From: Poa pratensis
Taxonomy: Eukaryota; Streptophyta; Magnoliopsida; Poales; Poaceae
Assembly: GCA_947311845.1 (NCBI GenBank)
Contig: CAMZMU010000052.1
Coordinates: 139,639,733 to 139,703,732, forward strand
DNA: 64,000 nt
Direction: 5' to 3'
In this document: positions 24,010-35,964 of the stretch, one piece after another
Layout of the letters: each line of letters begins with the position of its first letter
How positions within the stretch are numbered: position 1 is the stretch's first letter
Translations under genes and position numbers: made by a program
The notes under the pieces: generated by a model
What the model saw: only the letters and a program-made list of their open reading frames with translations
Told to the model about the DNA's origin: nothing
Database searches by the model: none

Positions 24010-26659
24010 TTAGTTGTCTATACTAAGCCTGAATTTGCAGATTTCTAGCTACGTCAATCAACAGATTTTGTACCAAATAGAGCATGGTCCAGGCTTCCAT
24101 TCTCCAGGTACTCATAAACCAGCAATGGCTTATTGCCCTCAAGGCAGCAACCATACAACTTCACGAGATTACGGTGTTGCACCCGAGATATGGTTTCTAT
24201 CTCCGTCGCAAATTCTTTTTTTCCCCTGACGAGATGCTTCAGACAGCTGCTTCACTGCCACGAACCTACCATCAGATAACTTTCCCTGCAAAAAAGGTGG
24301 CATTTTTCAACAATTGAAGTTCCAGGTAACACTAAACATCATTTACTCCAGAAACACTGAGATAAATCCCCCCCTTCATTTTATGAATTTTATCAACAAG
24401 TACATGCAGAAACTAAGCATATAAAAATCATTTACTCCAGAAACACTGAGATAAATCCCTCCCCTTCAATTTTATCAACAAGTACATGCAGAAAGTAAGC
24501 ATAACCAAGGATGTGTTCTTAAGTTCTAATGTTTACTTATACTAGGATTACTAGCTTATCGGAAGCTACTTCCGGAACAAAAATCGTAAACAAAATTCAA
24601 CACTACAAGTACAGGATGAACTAACCTTATAGACAGACCCATATCCTCCTTGACCAAGAAGGTTATTAGAACTGAAATTTTCAGTAGCTGACCTCAGTTC
24701 ACTATAACTGAGGACATTAGGTCGTCCCACAATACTGTACAGTTCTGCAAGACATCACAAAAGATATAACAAGCTTACTTCGACTAATCATTTGCCCAGT
24801 CACAATAGAGAAAGGTCCAGTATATCGCATACCTTCTTGCTCCAATGAGAGTTTTCTCCTTTTCTGTATCCACACAAAGATTGCGGCAAGTGCCAATAAT
24901 CCTAAAACTGCCACACCAACTATAACTCCCACAATCACAGCTGTTTTACTACCTTTCTTCTTTGCCGCAGCATTACGCACTGTAGGGGTGAAATCTGACA
25001 GAAAGGTCACTTGTTAGAAATGTCATGTCGAGTCGGTATATTTCAAGTGAGGTTGAATGAAAGGTCCGATTATGTGTATACTGGTTGGTATAATACATCT
25101 TAAATGTCATACTACACATGTATTATGTATTTCACTTCTCTAAAACTTTCTCTACAGACACCCCATATCTAAAATCCCTGAGTAGTTTGTCCAGTATACT
25201 TAATCCACTAGTTATCTTGTGAATGTTTAGTACACTTAATCCACTAGTTAATACAGTAGAGGCAATAGACAAATTGATACTTCTATCCAACTTTTCATTT
25301 ATTTAGATTTTCGATGAACAATGTCTGAATTATCTAGTTTGAGCAAAGCCTAACTGGATGAGATTTCACTTTCCATGGTACTGATAATAGAATGATGAGA
25401 ACTTCTATAACAGCTACGAGTACAGAAAGGACTAAATGAAATATATACACTATCAATCCTCATTTTGTTCTAGCATTTCCAGTTTCTTTTATTTCAAGAC
25501 GCGTAACATTGCATTCAGCATATCATTATTATGTGTTTCTACCAAGTTAATCTGTAGAATATATGGTAGTCGGTAAAAAACCATTATTTCAAGTCAAGGG
25601 ATGTACTTGGTGTTGCACTCAAAGCTGAGATCGCAGGCCCGTAGTAGCCTTGAGTAGGAATGCAGCAAGTGCCCTTGCCAGCCCAGAAGAGATGAATCTC
25701 AAGAAAGTTCTTCGTGACAGGAACAATGTACTGCTTCCTAACAGCAGTGTAAGACTTTCCGCCTGACGCCTTCCTTATGTCAAAATTCTGCTCTTTACGC
25801 ACACCCTATAACAACAAATTTAAGAATATAAAATATTCGTTATAGGTTAATAGTATGGGTTATCACTTATCACTTACCACCGAGACACGAACCTACCTGG
25901 ACATATATATCGAACACCCTTCTCCCTGTGCTCTTCCAAGACTGACCTTCTGTAAAGTCGAACTCTGCAAATTGAAGTGTAACTGTATAGTCTCCATTTT
26001 CAAGCCCAATACCAAAGTATCTTAAGGATGATGGCGACATCCTTGCACTCCGGAACAGTTCTGTATCAAGTGTATTCACAAACTGGTGTGAACTGGAAAT
26101 TGTATAACTTCCATTAGTTGCATCCATGAACATTCCAACGTTGCTAACACCCCATGTTAGCGCTCCTGTAACATAAATTGACGCAGCTCCAAGACTGGCA
26201 CCATCAGGTTCATACACAGAATTATCTGAGCCTGATACGGATTGCGTACTGCCACAGTCCACAGCGAAGGAAGAAGCTGCAAGCAGGTTAAATTATTTAA
26301 TATTGGTATTAGTTTAGTAAAACTTCAGTTGCGGGTCTATAGTTCCTCGAGTAGGCACATGTTTAAAATTTCATAATGCAGAAGTCTCACACTGTGGAGA
26401 ACCAAGAAAACATGGTGTATTCCGCTGAAGGCACCCCCATCCCGTCGGTAATAGACTGCAAATGTAACAAAGTGACATTTTAAACCGAAAATACAAGCCA
26501 AGGGAACCTACTTATCAACTTCAAGATCTTGAAGAGATACTGAAATGTTAACGAACCTGTTGCTGGAACTATCTGCCACGAAATTGTTTGTCACGAGATT
26601 CCTAAATATGATGAACAACAGACAAAAATTAGAATGCATTGTTCATACTTTGTTATATA

Positions 26660-26782
26660 CTCCCTCCGTTTATAAAAAGATGTCTCAACTAACTTTAAAT
26701 TTGGATGTATCTACACACTAAATTATGTCTAGATACGTCTAAAATTGGATTTAGTTAAGACATCCTTTTGTGAACAAGGGAA
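26660..26782. mobile_element. Stowaway MITE in an intron of copy B
   Basis: This 123-bp element starts CTCCCTCCGTTTATAAAAAG and ends with the complement of a diverged copy (GACATCCTTTTGTGAACAAG), between TA dinucleotides at 26658-26659 and 26783-26784. The equivalent intron of copy C reads straight through (ATTATAGCATGTTTAGG near 41060), so the insertion came after the B/C duplication. Confidence 0.85.
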
Positions 26783-29700
26783 TAATATTTATTTAGGACT
26801 TCTTTGCTATAGCGTATCTAAGAGAACTTAAGTTACTCCTAAATAATGGCTCGCTTGTGTGCTAGTCTATAAGACTAATATCTCACTTCACAAAGACTAG
26901 GAGCCATCAGCCATAGGCAATATAACTTTTTTTATAAATACTTACTAGATGCAACAAAAAAGCCTTTCAGATTTAGCAAATGGGAATCTAGCTTATCTCA
27001 TGTGTTATGAGTACATATAAGCCTAATGAGTCATCCCAGGAGCCTAATTTAGACGAAACATGGCCTTGGGTAGGCTGGATTTGGTTCAGCCTGTAATGGG
27101 AGTTTCAGAACTTGGAACTTACAATTGTGAATTTTTAGCCCAAGAAGGAACGCTTCCAGAGAGCTGGTTGTAAGAAAAATCTCTTCAAAATAATAGAATG
27201 AGAGGACCATTAGCAACTGCAAAAACACCGCACTGCTTTTATTGTGTAAATAAGATTGAACCACATTACATACAAATTATTAAGTGATGATCCTTTTGAG
27301 CTTGGAAGGCTTCCTGAAAGGCTATTATTCCCAAGAAATCTAATCACAACAAAATTTATAAAAATTAGCAAGAAAAACAATGAAAGTCCTCCTTTCGTAC
27401 AAATACACTTTGCAAGTTAAGAAAATCCATACAAGAAGCCGAGTGAGTTCAGATTCAACAAGGTTTGTGGTACTTGTCCTGTGATATTATTGAAACTCAG
27501 ATCCCTATAATAAAAAAGCGAGAAGGAACAGATGTCATCAGCCAGTGCATAATCCATATAATGCATTTTAGTATCTTGCACGAAAGGAATCATTGCCGTA
27601 ATAAAATGCTTACAGTAAGTTTAGACTCGTGAACTTCGAAAAGTCTATTGATGCGAGATTATCAGATATCCTACAGTTCCTCAAAACCCTGCATATTACA
27701 TGTTTTAGGGTTGAGCTTGCAGATTTACAACTGTAGTTTGAGAATTAACTGAATGAAAGGTTATGCATACAGGGTGCTCAAAGATGTCAGATTACTGAAA
27801 AACGCCAATGAAGAAGAGCTCCCATTTAATATATCACCAATTCGTCTGCACCACAGAAGTAGATTATTAGTTTTCCGTGCTGCAACCTTCACATTTAAGA
27901 ATCACATTTAGCTATTATCAACGGAAATAGGCACTTACAAGGTTGTCAATTGGCCAAGATTGGAAAGAGTATCTGGAATTGGACCTTGAAAAGAATTGCC
28001 TTGAAACCTCCTGCAATCCCATAGTTCTAGTTAGTCATACATCATTTCTTGACGAATGCAGCAACCTAGTAGTTAAAGAACAAGTGTCTCTATTCCTTGT
28101 AAGAAAAGGAACGTGAATTCAATGTTTATTGATACTATCACCTTATCTGAAACTAGCAACCATCTAATGGATAGTCGGCGAAGGAAGATGCACTGTTTAT
28201 TGAGCACTGATCTAATATCTGAGACCTTAAATGGACTGTTTCTTAAGAGGACACATATGGAGATTCAGCACGTTCAGGGAAGGCTCTAGTAACTAAAAAT
28301 GTGCTATCTCTAAGACAGTTACTATTTAAATTGAATCTCCCACTTACACACCAGTTTATGTATTAAACAAACTAAAGCTCAGCGTGTAGATAACTATAGC
28401 AAATTGCACAAATACTCTTTCAAACCTCCCGCAGTAAGTATTCTTTGAAATTGTGTAAACAACATGGAGTATCTTCATTTTTTGCAGAATTACTATGACT
28501 GCGAACAGAGTGATCTTACAGCTCTGTTAAATTACTCCAGCTCCCAATATAATCTGGTATTTGCCCAGTAAAATCATTATCGGATGCCCACCTAAACAAA
28601 GAGAAGAGAGCTACATAAGATTGAATGGCGTGGAACATTATAGTATATCAACAAAAAAATCAACTATAGGCGTACAATGTTTTCATTTTCGTAAGCTTGG
28701 AAAGTGATGATGGTAGTGGACCACTAAGGCCAGCACTATCAATGTACCTGTATATACAGAGTACAGATTAGATAAGGAGCTGACAAATCCAAGCCAAAAG
28801 ACAAGTGGATTAGCAGAAGAAAAATAGAGTCCCAGGAATTCAGTAAATACGTACAGTTGTACAAGGTTTGCCAGGTTTCCCAGTTCCGAAGGAAGCGGGC
28901 CACTAAAATTGTTTGCGCTAATGCTCCTAAAAATACACCAAAAATTCCAGGTTAGACATGCAACATTTATATTCTAAAAAGCATGAAGGCTATCGGCAGA
29001 GTTACCCTTCAAACCGAATTTGACTCTAAATGCCGTATGCTGAAATACAGTCATAAAATTATAAATATATATTTCTTACAGTGATACAAGTTTGGTAAGG
29101 TTCCCGAGCTCCGGTGGTAGAGGTCCGGATAATGCATTGATACCAAAACTCCTTATATGTTGAAGAGAGGAAGTGTCAGATAAATGCAAAGAAATAGATG
29201 TATTCATTTGGAGATGCGAACATGTTTTGAGTTGTAAATCTCACATGTACTGCATATTAGTCAACTCCCCGATGAATGATGGCAAAGGCCCTGTCAAGTA
29301 ATTTTGTGCTAAATCCCTGAAACCAAATCAAAGTAGACATAAGAAATGGCTGAATGTGGTGTGAAATTGGAATAATATACAGAATGTCTTTTTCAATTAA
29401 GCATAGTGTAGCCACTATAAGTAGAATAGTAGATTGCCGACGGCTCTCCAAATGAAAACGTCACAAGTAAACAATCTTATTCGAGGTTCCGCGGACCAAA
29501 ACAAACTTCTCCATGCTCCAAATAAACTATTAATTTCAGGTGTGAAAGTTGAGAGTACATACAGGTTGGTCAAGGCCGTGAGGTTCCGGAGCTCCTCCGG
29601 TATGGGACCGATCGCGTCCACGGCATATATCCTCCTGCATCGCAAAGCGTCCCAGCAGCAAACACCTTATTGATCATCCACCAACCTCTTCCACTGGTCC

Positions 29701-30370
29701 AAGCAAGGAACGAATCCTCCGGCTGGAAGTGGCATTCCGTCGAACAGGCTGAGCGCGGGGGTTGGGGCACTTACAGCGTGGTGATGCGGCAGACGGTGGT
29801 GTTTCCGGCTGTGGTGTTGCACAGCTCGCACTTGATGGCCGGGTTGACGGCGGCGTTGCCGTCGATGACTGTGTTGTCGGTGGCGGTCCGGTGCAGGGGT
29901 CGCCGCTGATGTTCCATGACGCGCCCGCCTTCTGGCCGAGCTTGGCGAACAACGCGTTCACCGCCGCCGCTGCGAGAGGCCAAAAATAAAAACAGGGTCA
30001 AAAGGACATCCACATCGCTGCTCAGCCGTCCGATGGGGATCTGACGGCCGACAGGGAGCGTCTAGGCTACAAGAAAAATAAACCGCGAGCCAAATCGGAC
30101 ATGGTTTCTGACTTTTGTCCGTGGAGGAGCAAAAGTCAGACGCCGACGTGCTGGGATGGGATTGACATTGGAGCCGATCGAGACATGTGGAGCGAGCAAT
30201 CTAGTTTATCGGAGAGATGATGGGTGAGAAGATCGGGGATGAACTGAGCAACGAAACCAGGGGGGAATTTTCAGGAGAAGAAACAGCAGCGGTTGTTGAT
30301 GGAACAGAGCAAAACAGAGGCGAATCATCATTGGCGCCCTGGCAGCGAAATCCCAGCTGATAGAAAGCTA

Positions 30371-30405
30371 CTCCCTCGATGTCTCAATTTTGTGAACGGA
30401 GGGAG
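30371..30405. mobile_element. 35-bp Stowaway remnant in intron 1 of copy B
   Basis: CTCCCTC and GAGGGAG ends only 35 bp apart are flanked by TA at 30369-30370 and 30406-30407. The centre (GTCTCAATTTTGTGAACG) matches Stowaway terminal sequence from both ends. It is probably an internal deletion product in which little more than the two ends is left. Confidence 0.65.
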
Positions 30406-30584
30406 TAGTTGGTTCGAGATGATTTAGGAACGAACATGGTGCGGAAAAACCAACATCTTGGATTCAGGAAAGGTGAAAATCGAGCGTGCTCACCGTCGCC
30501 CGGATGGGTCGTCGTCGTCTGCTGAGCATGGGCAATCGCCGCAAGAAGCAGCAGGGAGAGCGCGGCGCCACGGAGGCCCCTCAT

Positions 30585-30706
30585 CCGTCTGCCTAGCTCT
30601 CTGTCTGTCTACTCAAGCTTAGCCTACCTCGTCCCTCTTGTGACTTGTTCCGGGGCAGAGACACAGAGAGAGAGCTGGTGAGGGCTGAGAGAGCCGGGAC
30701 AATAAT
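30585..30706 (-). promoter_or_regulatory. Short 5' flank of copy B before the LINE
   Basis: 122 bp homologous to the sequence 5' of copy C (46109-46250). Where copy C has AATATATGTGTAGAGAG, copy B has GGGCAGAGACACAGAGAG, so the TATA-like box is missing. The LINE begins just beyond. The proximal promoter of copy B is probably damaged. Confidence 0.4.
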
Positions 30707-32651
30707 TTTTTTTAGAGCAATCGGCGGGAGCACTGCCTCTTCGTATAGATAGAAAGAAGTGAAACCACGTTGTATATGGGAGTGTATACAGATGGCATGT
30801 TTTTATTAGGTGGTAAAACATGCCAAAATCCACGATGCTCTAAAAAATATCAAAAACTAATCCGGGTCGGGCGGGGGTGCCGGTGTGTATGCGGCGAAGG
30901 CGCGGCCCCGCTGCAGAATGTCTTCCCAATCAAGGGTGGCGACCTCTACAAAAGTCATGCGTTTTCCGGTGAAAATGCGCCTGTTTCGCTCCTTCCAAAC
31001 GTTCCAGAGAATGTAAAGCAGGCGGCCACTAGTCCGCTTCTGGATCTTCTTGGGCTTTCCGGAGATCATGCTATCCCACCACTCCGAGATAGACGTGAAG
31101 CTGGGCCCCTGCGCCTGGTTGTTGATACCATCCCAAGAGTTCACCAGGTTTCCCACGGCGATGGAGAAGGGGCAGTCTTTGCAGAGATGGATCGCAGTTT
31201 CAGGCGCGCCGAGGCAAAACTGACAGCTGGGGTCGTGGGGCCATCCCCTGATAGTGAGCATGTCCGCCGTCAAGAGCTTCCCGTGGATGGCCAGCCAAGC
31301 AAAAAGCTTGCACTTTGGTTCGGCATCAGCAGTCCAAAACTTGTCAGCTTCAAACCTAGGGAAGGATCCGTGGAATTGCGCTCTGTAGGTGGAGCCCTCA
31401 TTAGTCAGAGTCCACGAGATGTCGTCCGGCAAATCCGGCGTGAGGATAGTGGTGGTAACCGTGTCCCAAATCTCGATGAACTGAGTAAGCTGGATGGGGT
31501 TGCTGAGGCGAGCGATGGAGCGAATCCAGTTGTCGTCCTGCATTTCTTTGGCGACGGAGCGGTTCTTTCGTGTCGCAATCTTGAACAAGTCAGGGGCCCA
31601 TAGCCGTAGCGGTCCCTTGCCTCACCAGTTGTCTTTCCAGAATGAAGCCTTTTCTCCGTTGCCGAGGATGATTTGGTGGAAGCCCTGAATAAGTCCATGT
31701 CCTTGTCATCGCAGGGCAAAGTGGAGCCGTGCCAGGGGCGCCCCGAGTCCTTCCACTGCAGCCAAGGCCAGCGAAGTCGGAGAGCCCTTCCTTGCTTCTC
31801 AAGATCCGGCATCCCAAGTCCACCCCACTCCTTGGGGCGGCAGACCATCTTCCAGTTAACCAAAGCATGCCCTCCAGCGGCGTGCTCTCCCTCGTCCCCA
31901 GTTCAGACGAAATTCCGTGCAATCCTTGCAAACTTGTCCCGTGCCCACTTGGACATGGGGACAACCGTGGCATGATAGGTAGACATGGCCATGAGCACCA
32001 TTATTGCGAGAGTGACCCTCCCTGGCCGAGCCAGATTCTTGCCAATCCACCCGGGAGCTTGGCAGCGGTCTTGTCAATGAGGGGCTGGATGTCAATCTTA
32101 CGAAGCCAGCGAAAGTGAAGAGGGAGCCCCAAATATTTTCCCGGGAAAGTCCCAATCTTTGCCGGGAAGTCGGAGAGGATGTCGGAGAGGTCAATAGCGG
32201 CGCAGCGGATCGGAAAGACCTCGGTTTTTTCCATGTTGGTTACCAACCCGCTTGCCTTTCCAAAGCATTCCAAAATGGCGGACATGGCGTGTAATTCCTC
32301 CTTAACCGGGTTTGCGAAGATGCCAGCGTCGTCAGCGTAGAGAGAGACCCTGCAACGCGCGGTCCGTGACCTAATGGGGCTCAGGATACCATGATCAGTG
32401 GCCAGCGAGAAAATTCTCTGAAGCGGATCAATGGCGATGATGAATAGCATGGGGGACAGCGGGTCCCCTTATCGCAGTCCGCGTGCATGAGTGAAAGGAG
32501 TCCCCGGGTCTCGTTCAAGAGAACTCTAGAAGTGGCTGAGGCGAGGGAGAGACATATCCATTCCCGCCACCTAGGACCGAAACCAATAGCCGTGAGGACC
32601 TCGAGGAGGTATGCCCAGCCCACCGAGTCGAAAGCCTTTGAGATATCTAGC
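30707..32651 (-). mobile_element. 5'-truncated LINE (non-LTR retrotransposon)
   Basis: The minus strand encodes the C-terminal half of a LINE ORF2. The reverse transcriptase starts within the ISKAFDSVGWAYLLEVL motif at about 32640, carries a broken RGLR-stop-GDPLSP motif at about 32470, and has the catalytic YADDA box at about 32325-32345. It is followed by a zinc-binding zf-RVT region (CKLFAWLAIHGKLLTADML, then CQFCLG and H/C residues) ending at about 30857. A T-tract on the plus strand (from 30706) marks its poly(A) end. A candidate target duplication AGCCGGGA is at 30692-30699 and 32649-32656. Frameshifts at about 31590-31860 and the stop make it inactive. Confidence 0.85.
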
Positions 32652-32709
32652 CGGGAAGAAGATAAAGTTGAGAAAGGGACATATGTGTATGCTATAAGGG
32701 CCACTTGAA

Positions 32710-33500
32710 GGAACAATACGACGACCGATCGATACAAGTATATACTGTATGTAGGTACTACGTACGACCGTACAAGGTTGCAAGAAGGCAGGGGCAACTT
32801 GGTTCTTTATACTCTACTTACCCAATTGCCCAAGTGGAAGGAACACCTAACTAAATTAAGGGCCATCTGGCTTGATCACCTCGACTAGTAGCTGGACGAA
32901 AAGGAATTAGGAAATGGAGAGCTGTTGCAGTTCAGTGTTGGTGAATGTGGAGGCGCCGCCGCCCTCACATGGCGAAGAGACCGCTGCAGGCATGATGCCA
33001 TGAGACTAGGAGGGTGCCAAGCTGGACAGGAACGGCTTTGAAATCTGATCCCTTGCGCGCCGCAGAACGAGAAAATGCCTCGTCCTCGCTTCTTTAATTT
33101 TCTTCTGGGCTCATCCTCGTTGATTTCTTTGGTGGTTAATTGGGACAGTAGCTGCCGTGACATGGCTGGATGGATGGATGAGGAGGTTGAGCAAACGTCA
33201 AACGCCAAAATATCATCGATCGGAGGCGTCGACGTGATGCCTGGATTGACCTTCCGATCTCGACATCCAGAACGAGCTGGTTCCTTGATTGGAACAGCAA
33301 GCAAGAGCATGCGTTCACACTTGCCTCCAGATGACGGTCGGAACGAGACGAGCCGTGGAACGAACGAACGAACGATGGAAGAGAGAGAATAGTCACAGGA
33401 GAAACAGACAGAGCGCGTTTCTTTCCCGGCGTTGTTATGTTACCCATACGGGTCAAGCAGATCAGAACAGACGCGAATCACGCATGTGTATGGTGGGGCT
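32710..33500. other. Upstream region of copy B, including a duplicated block
   Basis: No gene is seen. 32710-32860 resembles 46250-46400 upstream of copy C (CGATCGATAC..., GTGCAAGGTT / GTACAAGGTT). 33025-33160 has CGCGCCGCAGAACGAGAAAA and ends GGTTAATTGGGACAG, and is related to 35540-35760 and, at its end, to 46636-46680. 33340-33450 resembles 44985-45080 (GTGGAACGA, CTTTCCCGGCG). These are upstream modules shared by the RLK copies. Confidence 0.5.
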
Positions 33501-33512
33501 CGGACACATTGT

Positions 33513-34163
33513 TTTTTTTTTTTGAAATTTTCCATATATATTAAACCAACAAGGAGTACACGATTATATCGATTGCAAAAACAATACTAAAAAAGACGAG
33601 CAAATCTATGAGATCTTCAAGCCCTTTCTTTCTCCATGACACAATCTTGTACTTTTCTGAAGGCAGCCGTAGAACAACGCCAAAAACTTCAAACCACAGA
33701 CCTGCGAATACCAACGAAAGTTCTCCCTTTTTAATTTTGAGCCGCAATGCCAAAACTTTGTGCATGCACACATCCATTAAATTAATCAAGCAACATCGGC
33801 AGGAGCACCACCAGTGATATTCCAGGACAGATAACCGATCCACTTTGTCGACGTCGTTGGGAGCCGAGAGAATGAATCACCATTGCCGAAGACGTAGTAG
33901 CCGGGATAGATAATGCGAGGACAAACCTCCTCGCGGCAACCATGAGAAACAATCCAAGATTGATCTGGCGAAGCAAGATTTGCAGAACCATACCTAGACA
34001 AACTTAATCTTCCAAAGCCATCATTGACGTCGGGAAGGAGATCTCGCCGACGAACGAAGCGCGGAAGGTCACTTATTGCAGACGATGCCATCTCCATTGA
34101 CGAAGAAGACACGAACAAAAACCAAACTCTAACATTATGGACCTTAGTATAGCGCCATGCGCA
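33513..34163 (-). mobile_element. 651-bp retroinsertion with poly(A) tail and 17-bp target duplication
   Basis: The 17-bp direct repeat GGGCTCGGACACATTGT lies at 33496-33512 and 34164-34180. Between them, on the minus strand, is a sequence ending in a poly(A) run (T-run at about 33511-33523). This is the signature of target-primed reverse transcription. On the minus strand it carries an open frame from an ATG at about 34097 (MEMASSAISDLPRFVRRRDL) to a stop near 33786, ending ISGNITGGAP-like residues (SWNITGGAPADVA), then a second stretch. No domain was recognised. It could be a retroposed transcript of an unknown gene or a short non-autonomous LINE. Confidence 0.75.
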
Positions 34164-34180
34164 GGGCTCGGACACATTGT

Positions 34181-35280
34181 TCACACGACGAGGATCGATG
34201 AATACGCATCATATAGCCAACTGTACACAGGTTCCAACGGCGGACAAGAGAAACCCGTCCACTCCAAAACCGGCAGAATCATGGTCTAGTAAGCGGCATG
34301 GGAGTGCTATACCGGACATGCGGGTTGGCTCTGTTGTTAGCCATTATGGGAGTGCTAAGCCATACCATAGAGCCGGCCAATTTTGGACCAAATATGAGCC
34401 GGTTTTGCGTCGGTGCAGGCACGCGCGAACGACCACGTAGTTCTCCCCTTGTCCCCCTGGCCCGCTCGCCGGTCACAGAAATCCCAACTCCTGCCTTTTC
34501 CTCCGCCACCTGCCTCCCAGCTCCCATCCACGAAAACCTCTTATGGTCGACGATGTAGCCATCGCAGCCACCACCACCGGTGCAACCAGAAGAAGCCTAA
34601 GAAGGAGCTCACCCTGGCGCAGGAGGCGAAGAAGCACAAGAATCAGAGGCACAAGCGTGATGATCAAGGCGTACCCTTGATCCATTTGTTTGTCTCCTAC
34701 GTGGTTCATCTCTCAAATAGGCCTTCCAAAGATCTTTAGAAAATGTTGTCAGTGTGGCAAGTTTATTTTGCATGATTTATAGCTTACTTGTTTTAAAAAT
34801 GTGAAATGTGGTTGTATGCGGGAAAAACGTCCAGGACATACCAAATGAGTCGTCCCGTGTGGTGCATTGGTCAGAAAACGCTGACGATCCAAAGGAATAA
34901 AAAAATGTCCGTTTAGATCGTTACGTTGGAGTTGTCCTTAGACGCGTTGAATCTTCACGCTCGGAAACCGCCGGCTCTAAGACCCACCTATCCAATATGG
35001 AGCAGACACAATACCACGTGAACGGCGACAAGCTCAACTACTCCGCCTTCCTCTGTCGTTAGATTTAGGGTTAAGTTTAGTTCAGTGAGTTCAAATATAC
35101 TCAAAACTTATACAATTTGCTAATTTTGAATGCAATGTGGCTGGCTTTATTTGATTTCCCAAGTTTAATATTTTTTGAAGCAACTTGGTCCTCCATTCCC
35201 AAGTGGACCAACTTTGCTCTTTTGCGAATAAGTGGATCCCTATTGAGTGGCCACTTGATCAATTATAGCTGAGTAGAACA
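34181..35280. other. Intergenic, unclassified; no supported gene
   Basis: 34490-34700 is GC-rich with an open frame on the plus strand rich in Lys and His (QKKPKKELTLAQEAKKHKNQ). It resembles a transposase or nuclear-protein fragment, but no family was recognised. 34860-35060 (GTCCGTTTAGATCG, then TCCTTAGACGCG) may be the edge of a DNA transposon. 35061-35280 is AT-rich. Confidence 0.25.
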
Positions 35281-35289
35281 CGTGTGGCT

Positions 35290-35850
35290 CCGGTTATCAA
35301 AGGAGTATCGTCTCGGTCTCTCGGATGTTGGATTGGAATTGGATGGCTGATGCGCAGCAGGACCGAAGCAACAGCCGCCATCACACCAAGCAAGAGGGCA
35401 AGAACCCAAGAAACTCCCAAGCTGTAGGGACGGACAGCTTTGTTGACGCTTCAACGAGAAAGCCCTTTTCTGTTGGACTTATCCTCGCTGAATTTTTCGT
35501 GCGCGCGCGTGTCTTTTCTTGGACGAGTTCTCTGTAAGACGGGGAAAGATCTACTGTGGTTGACTTGTGTTAGGGTGAATTAATTGGGACAGCGCCATGG
35601 ATATGGAGAAGCTGGAAAGATGACAGTTCTGGATGTTGCAAGATGGAGAAATTGACGGCTTTGACACCGCACCGCGCGCGCCGCAGAACGAGAAAACTCC
35701 TCCTGGTCTGCTCTCGCTTCGTTTTTCTGTTGGACTCGCCTCGTCCATTTTTTTCGTGCGCGCGCCTGCCTGCGTTCGACGAGTTTTTTTTTTTTGACAT
35801 TTCGTTGGACGAGTTCTTCTTAACACAGGGAAAGATCTTGGTCGAGTTTT
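35290..35850. repeat. Duplicated RLK upstream block (second copy)
   Basis: 35325-35600 is homologous to 46425-46680 upstream of copy C: GGATTGGAATTGGATGG / GGATTGGAGTAGC, AGGACCGAAG, AGCCGCCA, CTCCCAAGCTG, GCCCTTTTCTGTTGG / TCCTTTTCTATTGG and GACGAGTTC. 35655-35760 is homologous to 33025-33120. A T-run with GACATTTC (35786-35802) sits between near-identical CGTTCGACGAGTT and CGTTGGACGAGTT and may be a very short LINE tail insertion. No gene. Confidence 0.55.
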
Positions 35851-35964
35851 GTTGTTGTGATGAATTAATTGTGGCAGGTGCTGAAACGAAATGGATGAAA
35901 AATTGCACGTACACGTAAAAATACAATTTTCTATGCTACTCCTCCTAGAATTGCTCCTACTACA

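Noticed and set aside
30770..31603. 277-codon plus-strand open frame
   Set aside because: It is antisense to the LINE reverse transcriptase/zf-RVT region, which has clear motifs on the minus strand.
34413..34739. Lys/His-rich 108-codon frame as a gene
   Set aside because: No domain, no splice partner, and it lies between insertions; left as unclassified.
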